Shown piece after piece: positions 45,684 through 57,819 of a DNA stretch of 64,000 nt. The notes under the pieces are model-generated. The model made no database searches, was not told where the DNA came from, and saw only the letters and a list, made by a program, of their open reading frames with translations. Within the stretch, counting starts at the first letter, position 1. The number at the start of each line of letters is the position of its first letter. Source of the DNA: Lindgomyces ingoldianus (lineage: Eukaryota; Ascomycota; Dothideomycetes; Pleosporales; Lindgomycetaceae); assembly GCF_010093535.1 (NCBI RefSeq), contig NW_022985174.1:14548-78547 (forward strand), written 5' to 3'. A program made the translations under genes and the position numbers.

Positions 45684-47533
45684 ACGTATTCCACCACCGA
45701 ACCCGCCAAACCACTGAACCTAACAAAATCTCTTGGCATTGCAAACACTACGTACAAGACGCGATGTCTAAACAACACAAGACTATACTAACTTAGCAAG
45801 AAGGCAGAATTGTCCTTGCGCTCTAGGCCTACTGCTTATGCTAATTTAAACGCGTATAATAAGCTATAGTAGCTTTTAACATGCCTTATTAGCAGCTTAC
45901 TGCTTAGCTTAACAGAATTATATTTTAACTTACTATATAACTAAATTGCTAGAAACTTACTGCAACTAAAAAGTAAATAATTATATAATATATTCTTAAC
46001 CTTAATTTGCAAGGATTCACGCCTTAGCTGTGTAAGGTAGTAGATATAGTAAACAGACTATTAGCTGCATGTAGTAGGACACTAGTAGAGATAAACTAGC
46101 CTACACAGTTTATGTCTTATACAGAGGAGCTTAAAATAGCGTTTAATTAAGTAAAGAACTACTAAAGAATACTTTAAAAAGACCTAAAGTTAATTATAAA
46201 GTAGTTTAAGCTTATATAAGACATAATAGCAAAATATAGTGTTTATAATAATAATATTTACAACTTTAACAAGACTAGCTTCTAGATAGGCATAATTAGC
46301 ACTATAAAGGTTGTTATAGGTTTAAAAAGATGTATAAGGCTTATCCTTACATAGCTAGGTAACTAGGAATAGGTTACTATAATCTAGAGCATCTGCGCTG
46401 CTAGCTACGCTACCCTACTATTTATTATCTATAAAGGACACATCTACATCTCTACCTAGTATAAAGAGATGTTAATACTGTGTAATTAGAAGCTATTAGT
46501 TTTTAAGAATAGCTAAACAAATAACACACTTAGTCTTAAGTAGTTAAAGCACTTTAATAAGTATACAAAAACATGTTAGGTAGAAGTATATAGGCTGCTT
46601 ATACTAGATAGCTATAAGAGCTACCTAAACTAAGATTTTAAAGATTATTACTTTATACAAAAAATTCTTACACTTTATATGCCTACACATTTATTGCATA
46701 TCCTCTAGCTACTTAATGTAGTGTGCTTCTTACTGTTAAAGCTTAAGTACTCTTAGCATGTACAAGACTTAGCACGCTAATGTGTGCAGCATATTAATAA
46801 AGAACGCTTTTTTTTAGCCTTTAAAGACATATTTTTAGACATTTTTACATATAATAACTATAAAAAGGCTTTTAAAGCATTTAGACTAGTTCCTATTAAC
46901 GCGCAAGTAGTCCTTAATTGTCTTAACATGCAGCTATGTACTCTACTACTAGGACCTCTACTAGAAACGCTATAGCAATTAAAGACTCTAAGTAATTTAT
47001 ATAAATTTAAATTATAATTAAAGCTTATATATAATTCCTTTATATAATTACTAATAACAGCATAAGAAAGCTTTTTACAGCTTATAAAAAAAGCTAAAAA
47101 GATGCTATATAAAAATATACTTATAAAAGCGCGTGTATAAGAGCTTAAAAAGCAATTAGCAGACATAACTAAGCATAAGGGGCGTAAAAGAAAGCGGATC
47201 TAGCAAGGTAGCATAATAGAGTATAGGACTGTAGCAGCGCAGGTAGCTGCTAAGGCGTCTGTAGTAGCTTAGCAGTTAAAGAAGGCTTGTAGTGGTAGTA
47301 ATTAAGAAAGAGCCTAACTAGCTCTGCAGCGCTGTAGGAACTGTGGGGAGACTAGGCACAACGCTTGTACGTGTAAAAAGGATAAAGAAGAAGCACTAGA
47401 ATTAGATGTAGGCACGTTGTACATAGGTTCTTTATTTAGTTGTAAATAAAATTAGAGTTTTGTACGTAGTATTTGCAATGCCAAGAGATTTTGTCGGGTT
47501 CAGTGGTTTAGCGGGTTTGGTGGTGGAATACGT
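45684..47533 (+). mobile_element. Fot1/pogo transposon (family 3), TSD TA
   Basis: TA at 45682-45683 and 47534-47535. The inverted ends of about 65 bp start ACGTATTCCACCACCGAAC and are little mutated. Length 1850 bp. The plus-strand transposase shows IYNFNKTSF (~46255; Fot1 YNFDETGF), LLILDSYKSY (~46600), LNVVCFLLLK, and a C-terminal zinc knuckle CRNCGETRHNACTCKK (~47330-47390). In-frame TAA/TAG make it inactive. Less RIPped than its host. Confidence 0.85.
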
Positions 47534-47872
47534 TAAATAGTTTACTAACTTTTATAGTTAAAATATTAAAAAAAGTTTTAAAAAAGGCAGTAATAATTAT
47601 ATATAAGCTAGTGTTAGTATAGTAAGAAATTAGTAAGCTTTAAAAAGCTAATAAAGCTGCTATATAACATAAATTATATAAAAGAAAGTAAATTAAAGTA
47701 AAAAAAGACTTTAATAATTTAAAAAAGCCTATGCTTAATAGCTTTAAAGAAGTTTAAAATGCATAGTAATAGAAAGAAAGTAAAAAAGCAAGTATAAGCT
47801 AAAGTAAGTAAGCTATTTTAAAGGTGCTATAAATAGTGTAGTTAGACTAGGCATAACATATAAACATGTAAG

Positions 47873-50800
47873 TGTCACGGTATCCTCCCCGGATCCCAGA
47901 CATAACTGTATTAGACGCGTACTAGAGTATTATTAGTGCATGTCTGACACAAACACAACATAACACAGACATAAACTTAAGCATAAACTGCCTTAACACT
48001 AACTAAACCTAAAATAGGCTTAATTTATACTTAAAGCGCTTAGACTTTTAAGCTAAGTATTTAATTACTAATTTTCTTTTAAACTTTTTTATTTCTTACA
48101 TAATGTCTTGTACTTACTATAATACTTTATGTAGTAATTAAACTAGACTTCTATAAAGCTTTATAACCTTACTTATGCATAATTATAACATTATGTTGTG
48201 TTAAAACTCTAGCTAAGAATAGCCTCTAAATTTAATTTAATAAGCTTAGTACTTATATAACTCTAAGCTATTAAAGTAAGCTAAAAAGCCTTTTAAAAAG
48301 CGCTTACTTTATAAAAAAGCTACTACATTATAAGCTTTAAAGCTTTTTAAAAGGACTTTAAAGAACAGCTTTATGTTATTAAGTAGTCTATTTCTGCCTT
48401 AACTTTTATTATAGTAGTAAGAATTAAGAACTTACTAGCCTTAAAGCTTACCTAGAAGTTTAAAGATAGCTTAACTTTTTTCTACCTAACACTACTTACA
48501 ACCTATAACTTTTCTAACTTAGTAATAAAATCTAACTAACTTCTTAATCCTCTACTATTTAATAAAAAATAAAAAAACCTACTTTTCTTTCTACATAAGC
48601 TCTAATATAAACTTAAAGAAAACATAGACTAATTCCCCTCTAAACACTTCTAGTTACTATATACCTACTTTTAACTTAACTATAACATAATAGCCTTAAT
48701 TAACTTACTAATAAATAAAAATATTATTAACCTAAACTAATTTATAGTGTTTTTATAAGTAACTTATAAAGACTTAAATAAAAAGTTAACAGCTCTAAGT
48801 TACTTAAACACTTTATAATAATAAAAAAAAGCTTTACTTTACACTTTACTAAGTTTTACTAACTTGCATTTAATATAGGCCTAAATAAAATAAGTCTAAT
48901 TATAGCCTTATATAACTCCCTCTTAACTAAACTATAATGTGCTATAGTAAGAGAACCCCTTTTAAACAACCTTAATGCGTATGTAAACCTAATTACTACC
49001 TATAATAATAACATAAGGTTCCTTTCTATATAAGCTTTAATACGCCTCTAAACTAGCGCAGTTATAAATAAGAACCTTAACATAATAAAAATTAATTTAA
49101 ATTATGCTTTAGTTAGTTTTAGAAAGTGTAAAAATTATAAAAAAAAAAGTTAATACTTTAAGTGTAGTAAGCATAGTTATATTTTTTAAAACTACTTTAT
49201 TTCCTTTTCTTAAGTCTATATAAGTAGTGCTGCTAGTACTTATTAAAAAATTTTACTATTTTATTTTTATTTTTATAAAGGCTTTAACTTATATTTAAGC
49301 TTTAATCTTTTTTACTACTCTTAACATAGCTGCAGCTATAGCAGTAGGAGCCTATAAAAAGGCTTGTCCTAGGGCTAAGTTACCTTTTAGGACTAATTTA
49401 ACACTAGATCTCTACTAACTTATAGGCTAAGTCCTTTACTAATAACTAAAAGTACTAAGTTAATATTCTTATATGTTTATAATAAAAAACTATATTAGCT
49501 TTAATATAAGCTTTTATTAACTTAAGAGTAAATAGCATAGGTTACATTAATAAAAAACTAGCATATAAACTAAATCTTTAATTAATACTACTTACTTAAA
49601 TAATTTACTTAACTAAATTTAATAAAAAATAACTTAAAAAAAGTTTTATTTTTTATACTATAACTATTATAATTACCTACTAACACTATAAGAAGTAGAT
49701 TAAGCTCTATGTAATAAACATAAGATGTTATAACCTAATCTTAGAACAACTATAGCTATATTAGTATAAAGTTGCCTTTAATTACTAAAAGTAAGTTTTA
49801 AACTTTAACTTTTTTTAATGCTAAAATATATACTTACGCTTACACCTAAATAATACCTAAGTAGCACTTAATATAGAAAGTCTCTAAACTTACTTTTTAA
49901 TAACTTAGAAAAAAACTACTTAAGTAAGGCTAATAAGCTAGGCCTTTTACTAAAATAGGCTATATAAAATAATTTAATAACTACTTAAACTTAAAAAAAA
50001 AGCCTTTAAGAAATTTTTACTTACTTAATTTAGACATAAACTAGGACTTAAATAGTAGATAAACATCTGCTATATAAGACCTGCTTTATTTATAACCTTA
50101 GCTTAATAACTAGATTATAAAATCTATGTAGTTATAATTTCTAATATAGACTAAGCTTTAGCTCTCTAAAAACACACTAACTTAAAGATAATAGTCTCTT
50201 AAGACTACTATAACCTATTATATGTTTTTTTAAGACAAGTTTAATAAGCTTTTAATATAATATCTGTATAATTACTAAATAACCTTTAAGCCTAGTAAAC
50301 AACCTAGTTATAGGCTACTATATAGAATATTACTAAATAAATTAAAAGTGCTTTAAAAATACCTTAATAAAAACTTAAAAAAAGAGTTTATTTAAGCTAG
50401 CTTCTTACTAGTAGTGTTACTTATACTATTTATAAAGAAACTTAGAAGTAGGCTTTAATTTTATATTAACTACTAAAAACTAAATACTATTACTATTAAA
50501 AACTAATACTTAATTCTTTTTTTATAGAAAACTCTAAGCTAACTAAGTAAAGTAAAGTATTTTATAAAATTAAATATTATTACTGCCTTTAATAAGCTAA
50601 AAATAGTAAAAGGTAATAAGTAGCTAACAGCATTTTAGACTTAATATAGACTATTTAAGTACCTAGTAATGCCCTTTAGCTTAGCTAACACACTTAGTAC
50701 TTTTTAACATTTTATAAATAACTTACTCTAACCCTACCTAAACATGTTCTACACTATGTATATTAATAATATTCTAATCTATAGTAATAGCCTTTTAGAG

Positions 50801-53531
50801 TATAAATAGCATGTACGCCTAGTGCTAAAGGCTATAGAAGAAATAAGTCTATAACTTAATATAAATAAATATAAGTTCTACTAATTAAAGGTTACATATT
50901 TAAAATATATAATCTTTATAGATAGCATCTAAATAGACTTTATTAAGGTTTAAACTGTGCTAGATTAGTAATACTTAAAAGACATAAAAGATATTTAAGC
51001 CTTTATAAAATTTACTAACTTTTACTAATAATTTATTAACAACTTTTTATAGTAAGTAAGCTTTATAATTATACTTACTAAAAAAAAAATTTAATTTAAC
51101 TTTAACTTAAATTACTAATAGTTTTTTAACTAGCTAAAGAAAGCCTTTACTAAAGCTTTAATACTCTACTACTTTAACTTTAAACTACTAATACTTGTAA
51201 AAGCTAATGCTTTAGACTACATAGTAGCAGGAGTTTTTTTCTAGACTAAGCTAGACAGGACTATTAAGCCTATTATATACTTCTTAAAAAGAATAAGTTT
51301 TGTAGAAAGTAATTATAAAATTTATAATAAAAAATTACTTGCTATAGTACACTGCTTTAAATAATAGCAACTTAAACTAGAAGGTGCAGCGCATCTAATA
51401 CAAGTCTTATCTAACTATAAGAACTTATAGTACTTTGTAACTATAAAATAACTTAGCTACTAATAAGCTTATTAGTTTAAATACTTATCTTATTTTAATT
51501 TTAAGATTACTTATTATTCTAGTTAAAATAGAGAGAAACTAGATGCTTTTATAAAGTAATTTTAAAATATCCCTGCTTAAAAAGAAGTGTAAAAGGCTTA
51601 ACACTAAACTTTACTTTAACTTAAGCTATTTTTAGACTTTAACTTAAATAAAATAAATTAGATAATTAATTAAATTATTACTAATAAGTATTTAAATAAT
51701 AAATTTATTTAAAAAACTTTAGACTTACTCTAAAACAGCGCTAGTTAGTTAAAAAAGGTAACACTAGCTAACTATAAAAACTAAAATAGTAAGCTATATT
51801 ACTATAACTAACTTATAATTCTTAATTTTAATAAACTAAGAATTAAACTACTTTAAATTATATATAACTTGCCTATTAAAAAATACCTAGGCAGAGAAAA
51901 GACTCTTAACCTACTATAAAGAGAGTACTACTAGCCCTGCATGTTCTATACTGTACACTAATACATATTATATTGCTATACTTGCTGTAAAGTAAAGGCC
52001 TTTTAAAAAAGGTATAATAGCTTACTTAAACTACTTCTAATCTTTAAATAAGCTTAAAAAGATATATTAATTAATTTTATTATAAACTTACTTCTATTTA
52101 AAGAGTACATAAATATTATAGTAGTTGTTAATTACTTAACTAAGTATTAACACTTAATACTATATTCCTTTATAACTGCCCCTAATATAGCCTAGTTATT
52201 CTACTAATATGTATAAGTTTACTATAGCCTGCCTAATATAATTATATTAGACAGAGGTACGCAGTTTGTCTTAGCCTTCTAGAACAAACTTTATAAATAG
52301 CTCTAAATTATTCTCTATCTATCTACAGCTTTTTACTTAGAGACTAACAGCTAGACTAAGAATGTAAACACTATAATAAAATAAGTTTTATAAGTGTATA
52401 TAAACTACTAGTAAAATAACTAGGTAAAATAGTTAGCTATAGCATAGTTTAAAGCTAATAACATAATATCTAAATTAACATAAGTATCTTTATTTTTAGT
52501 AAACTATAAATACTACTTTTAAATAAAATTTAAACTACTTTTAAATACCCCTTAACTAACTTATTAATTTATATAAGTAATAAACATAAATAAACTTATT
52601 AATAAAATTTAAAATATATCTAAATATGTTTATAAAAAGCTTATATAAGCTTAAGCTTTTTAATAAGAGTATGTAAACTAATCTTAAACCTTTGCCCTTG
52701 TGTATGCAGCTAGCAAGAAGGTCTAGCTAGACACTAGAAATATTTAAATAAACTAATAATTAAAGAAACTTAATTAGAAGAACTTTAGCTCTTTTATAGT
52801 AGCTTATATAGTTTTATTACATGCTTACTAATTAATCCTACCTAACAGCATAAAGATACACCCTGTGTTCTACATATTATTGCTGCGCTAAGTAGCCTCT
52901 AAATCTAACTATTTACCTAAATAGCTAAACCTGCTACTTAAACCTATTATTATAAATAATAAACTAGAATATGTTATAAAAGATGTTAAATAAATCTAGT
53001 TTAATAAAAAAAAATATATCTATAAATACTTTATAAAATAGACTAGATATAATAAACTATTATAAAAACTTGTAAAAGCCCTATAAAAAAACTCTATAGT
53101 AACTTAATTCTACGCCTAATACCTATCTAAACTAAACCTGTACCCTAACAAAGACAACCTAATGCTAGAACTACTAATATAAAGGATTCCCTTTCTAATA
53201 AGGGGGGGAGTACTGTCACAGTATCCTCTCTAGATCCTAGACATAACTATATTAGACGTGTACTAGAGTATTATTAGTGCATGTCTAACATAAATATAAC
53301 ATAACATAGATATAAACTTAAGCATAAACTGCTTTAACACTAACTAAACTTAAAACAGGCTTAATTTATACTTAAAGCGCTTAGACTTCTAAGCTAAGTA
53401 TTTAATTACTAATTTTCTTTTAAACCTTTCTATTCCTCACACAACGTCTTGTACCTACTATGATACCTCACGTAGTAATTGAACTAGACCTCTGTGAAGC
53501 TCTATAACCTTACTCGTGCACAATCGTGACA
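47873..53531 (+). mobile_element. Ty3/gypsy chromovirus-like retrotransposon A, TSD GTAAG
   Basis: LTRs of 318 bp at 47873-48190 and 53214-53531 (TGTCACGG...CGTGACA), GTAAG at 47868-47872 and 53532-53536, and a polypurine tract AAGGGGGGGAG before the 3' LTR. Plus-strand RT has MYINNILIYS (YIDD turned to YINN, 50759-50770). RNase H shows SNYKIYNKKLLAIVHCF (~51310-51360), and integrase shows LDRGTQFV (~52250). A C-terminal chromodomain-like stretch (LEYVIKDVK...FNKKKY, ~52970-53030) suggests the chromovirus group. All frames are broken. It is an inverted sister of gypsy B. Confidence 0.88.
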
Positions 53532-53591
53532 GTAAGTAAGAAGTAAAAGTAGTATCTAAATAATATTCTAGGCTGTACTATACTATATAGT

Positions 53592-53912
53592 TGTTAGATT
53601 GAAGCACTGTTTCTAGGCTTCCTGAGATGAATGATGGGTTTGGATATGATGTATGGGATGATGATTGATTTTCTTGATTTATCGATCCTTTTTCTGCTCT
53701 ACTCGTGTTGCTCGGCTTTTGTTTTTCCGATCCGAGTCCCTCGCGCACTAGCCCTATGCGCGACCAGCTTGCAACAATGCTGCAAAATGCTGCAAAATGC
53801 TGCAACATGCAGCAATTTGCAGCAACATACTGTTCGAGCTTATTGCTCGTACTATGTAGCAGCTTTCGTCAAACGTTCCTCCTGTCTTGACAGTAGGTGC
53901 GCATATCTGACA
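53592..53912 (-). repeat. Copia solo LTR, 321 bp, TSD ATAGT
   Basis: Reverse orientation of the copia LTR at 12854: starts TGTTAGATTGAAGC and ends GCGCATATCTGACA; ATAGT at 53587-53591 and 53913-53917. It carries five decamers instead of eight. Nearly unmutated, so it was inserted after the pogo host was RIPped. Confidence 0.9.
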
Positions 53913-54044
53913 ATAGTGCTAGAGCAGGTTGTTATAGGCTATAATAGAGTTTGTTAGGGTGGGGTCTTGGCAAAAGTAAGCAACTTAGGCGTGTAAGCAA
54001 CTCGCCTGTGAAGTACGTTACTAGTTTTAGGCTAGTTATATATA

Positions 54045-55143
54045 ACGTACTTCACAGGCGAGTTACTTACACACCTAAGTTGCTTACTTTTACTAAGACC
54101 TTACTAAACTACTTTTTTTACACTAATGTATTCTTAATAACACTACTTAGACGCGCTAAAAGAACATTAAATATAGCTTATACTTTAAGCTTTTAAATAA
54201 AACATAAAACTTTTAAAGAAACATGCTATAGCTATATATAAAGTTTTTTAAAAGATAATAAATAACTATAGCACTAAATAACCTTTATAAGCTAATTCTA
54301 TAGCTAACTTATAAAGACTAAGTAATAAGAAGAAGTAGGTAATTATTAAGACTATACTTAAGCTATATACATAAAGATTTTCTCTTTAAATAGCATTTAT
54401 AGCTAATATAGCTAATTTATTACACGCTAAGTATAATCTAGGCTATATTAGCATAAACTAGCCTAGTATGTTTATAAAGTGTTATTTAAAGCTTAAAGTA
54501 AAGTTTTAAGTATAAGTATAGTTAATAAATATTTAGCTTATAATAAAGCTTATTTTACTAAAGTTATACATGTTATTATCTTAAATGCTATACTTAGCTT
54601 TAATATTTTTTATAAGGCTAAACCTACTTTAAATTACTTTAAAACTTTTATAAAAAGCTTTTTTATAGTTATACTACACTTAAATATTACTATAAAGTTT
54701 AGATAACACTTTCTAAACATACTAAGCTAGTTTATGCTAATATAGCCTAGATTACACTTAGTGTGTAAAGAATTAGCTATATTAGCTATAAATGCTATTT
54801 AAAAGAAAAATCTTTATATATATAGCTTAAGTATAGTTTTAATAATTACCTACTTCTTTTTATTACTTAGCTTTTATAAGTTAGCTATAGAATTAGCTTG
54901 TAAAGGTTATTTAGTGCTATAGTTATTTATTATCTTTTAAAAGACTTTGTACATAGCTATAGCATGTTTTTTTAAAAGTTTTATATTTTATTTAAAAGCT
55001 TAGAGCGTAAGCTGTATCTAATATTCTTTTAGTATGTTTAAGTAGTGTTGTTAGGAATGCATTAGTGTAAGAAGAGTAGTTTAGTAGAGTTTTAGTAAAA
55101 GTAAGTAACTTAGGTGTGTGAGCAACTTGCCTGTGAAGTATGT
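54045..55143. mobile_element. Foldback element, second copy, TSD TA
   Basis: TA at 54043-54044 and 55144-55145, ends ACGTACTTCACAGGCGAG and its inverse. Two ~490-bp arms (54045-~54540, ~54650-55143) are inverted copies of a pogo 5' region, as at 9287-10384; the two elements have the same length to within one base. It lies 26 bp from the right end of the pogo remnant of the same terminal-repeat family. Confidence 0.8.
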
Positions 55144-55460
55144 TACTTACTTTTACTTATTATTAACAGTAGGCTATGCAGGGAGCCTGCCAAGTAGATT
55201 AATAGTAGAAGGAGTGGAGGAAAGAAGGGAGAGAGGCTATTAGTAGACGTATATTAGAAGCTGGCCTGTGCGCTAAGCAAGACGTCTGATTAGGTCATCC
55301 AAGTTTCCGAAAGGAAAGCTAATCAACACATTGGCCCACAGTCACATCTCTCCAAACTGCACCTCTGTCTAGCGAGACTTGCGACTCTTCTTTCTCTTAT
55401 TTGGCCAAAACCACTTTAAATCGGGCTTCCATTATCCGATTCAACATCCATGCTGCCGGA
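55144..55460 (+). promoter_or_regulatory. 5' flank and probable promoter of the Zn2Cys6 gene
   Basis: GC content rises sharply near 55190, marking the end of the AT-rich block only ~270 bp upstream of the start codon. Individual elements cannot be assigned. Confidence 0.4.
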
Positions 55461-57666
55461 ATGGAAGATACTCGGCCTCAGTGGACCCCAGCCGCATCAG
55501 TCCGAAAGAAAACAGCATGCGCAGAATGCAGACAACAAAAGGTCTGACGGACAGCGCCCTGTCTTTTGCTGCTACTAAATTCATGTAAATTAACAACGTC
55601 AGAACAGATGCGATGCGAAGGCGATCCAAGCACCGTAGATCCTCCAGTTTGCTTACGCTGCCGCCGGTTAAGGATTCCATGCGTCTTTTCGGTGCCGTTC
55701 AAGAGGACACATAAACGGAAGTATGTCTGTCGTTATTGAACCGCCCCTATTCCTGTCACCGCTAATTATTCGTGTATCGTAGGCGGTTGCAGGAGCTTGA
55801 GGAAGAGACTACTGCTTTAAAACGCCGGCTATTGTCAGGTTCTCCAGCAGCACCTGGCAATCCTCTGCGAAGAGATACATCACCCTCACGTCAGGAAGAG
55901 GATAACGATGTCTCGCGGATTCCTACTACCACGATAATACGTCGTAATGAACCGTCTGCTGACAACGACCCGACTCTGTCGAGGGCTATCGACGGACTGG
56001 AGCTTACCCCTAGCAGTATTGATGATTGCTTTGAACTGTAAGTTTGCTCTCTTCTCGATGAACCAGCATTTGATCCTACACAGATACTTCAAAGACTATC
56101 ATTCCATGCTCCCAATTCTCGATCCTAGCGCAACACCGAACACATTCTACCAACATGCTCCATTTCTGTTCTGGGTCGTTGTTTCTATCGGATCTCGAAG
56201 ATACACTCGACTACCTACTCTGACTCAAGCCTTAGCTCTACCTGTGACTCAGCTTGCTTTGCAATCGATAATCGTCCGAACGAAACCGATCGAGCGCATG
56301 AAAGGACTAATCCTTCTTCTCAATTGGCCATTTCCTTCCGGCCCATTTTACCATGATTCATCTTTTCTTCTTGCTGGTACTCTGCTTCATATGGCGATGC
56401 AGTATGGTCTTCATGCACCTACTTTTAGTCAGGAATTTTCAAAAACATATATTAATTTACTTGAACAGGAGCCCGTACGTAGAGCTGAGATGTGGGCGTA
56501 TGTTGTCATTACATACCAAAGGTATACCCTCCTGAACTTAACCCACCCTACCACTGCTAATCGTAATCATCAGGACGTGCTCTAGTAGTGGGCAAGCAAA
56601 CCTAGTCTCATTCGAAATCTATAACGAGCAGATACAATTCAAAACCTTACTAGAGAAGCTACCTGTGACATTACAAATCCAAATTCAAATCAGCAACATC
56701 GTCACTCGCGCGCATAAAACCTTACTCGATCTCGGGCTTCTCTCAATGACTACGCAGCAGGAGCGTACAATGGACGCTCTTTTGAAGGGATTTATTACCG
56801 AGTTGGACAGCTTAGAGAATCTCGCTTCGTCAAGTAGGGGCCAAATACAGAATGTGATTCCATATGCTGATTTTCGCTCAGGTTGGGACCGCCTCTACAT
56901 AGCTTCTGCTCGTCAAGATCTTGTTGCAATGCACTTTTATAAGTCCGCAACAACTCTAGACTTGCAATCCTGTATGCTGATATTCAACGCCACATCAAGT
57001 GTCCTCGAACAGGTCCAAGACCTTGACAAAGACTATGGCCTACATCGTATATGCACACGGTTTCTTTTAATGGTTATACTGTTTAGCTTGGCCAGTATGG
57101 CTCGCATCCTCAAAGGTCCATTCGCAGGATGTCTTGACCAAATTCGCGGATATAATCTCTTTGACAATGGCGTTCGTTTCTCACGGTCCTGCTCCGTCCA
57201 GAAAGCAGACTTTGGGGAGAGAGGTGCGGCGTTTGCGGAGCAGATCTGGAAGAGTAAGAAGGTGTTTCGCAACCCCGATGGATCAATTAATATTACTCTC
57301 CGTGTGAGGAACCGTCTTTCGGGTGGTCCATTGCATGATGCAATTAGATGCTGGAAGGATGAATTCTTTGATCCCAAGTACATGCATTCTGCACCTAGCA
57401 CGGATATTGGTACGCTCTTTGCCGACCTTTTCGTGCTTTCTAGCAAGTATATAGCGGCTAATGGTGGAGTAGAAACCGGTATACCCTCGAGTGCTACCGC
57501 TGGACTCGATGCTACGCTTGCTCCGAGGTTAGTCCCCAATGGCGCTCTGTCTAGTTTCTCCGCAGTACCAGAAATTTTGCTGAATGATGAGATTTGGGGA
57601 GATTTGGGACTAGGGCTGGGTGGCAATTGGGATGGGGCTGAGTCGAGTTTAAGCTGGATGGCTTGA
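55461..57666 (+). CDS. Zn2Cys6 transcription factor, PrtT/Leu3/War1-like
   Basis: Five exons are inferred: 55461-55541, 55608-55720, 55783-56037, 56084-56521 and 56574-57666, total 1980 nt, 659 aa; introns are 46-66 bp with GT...AG. Exons 1-2 form the binuclear zinc cluster (Cys 20, 23, 30, 42, 45, 52; CX2CX6CX11CX2CX6C), split by an intron within the motif, followed by a basic linker and a short coiled coil (RLQELEEETTALKRRL) for dimerisation. The middle has the fungal regulator region (YFKDYHSMLPILDP). The C-terminal part (RSCSVQKADFGERGAAFAEQIW, VRNRLSGGPLHDA) is typical of PrtT/War1-like activators. It acts in the nucleus. The start was chosen because it gives an open frame into the cluster. 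Target genes are unknown; the adjacent exporter is a candidate. Confidence 0.8.
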
Positions 57667-57819
57667 ATGGTACAGATGATTCTTTAATTGTTACTTGTGT
57701 TTGGAACTCTGTTCTGGTTACAACGGCGACTCTAAGTTTAGCATTCGCGCCTATTTATTCGATACCAAGAGTCTGTATATCCACTGAACCCCTTAAGTCC
57801 TCATCGTTGCTCATTCCAA

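Larger units (their letters stand above)
45146..54018 (+). mobile_element. Pogo remnant hosting three insertions
   Basis: 3' part of a pogo transposase on the plus strand (compare 12240-12850), continuing after the Fot1 element (47534-47872), after gypsy A (53532-53591) and after the copia solo LTR (53913-54018). It ends in AAGTAAGCAACTTAGGCGTGTAAGC...GTACGT before TA (54019-54020). The 5' end was lost at 45146. The three insertions carry TA, GTAAG and ATAGT duplications. Confidence 0.75.

Noticed and set aside
57033..57626. 197-codon minus-strand frame
   Set aside because: Antisense to the conserved C-terminal domain of the transcription factor.
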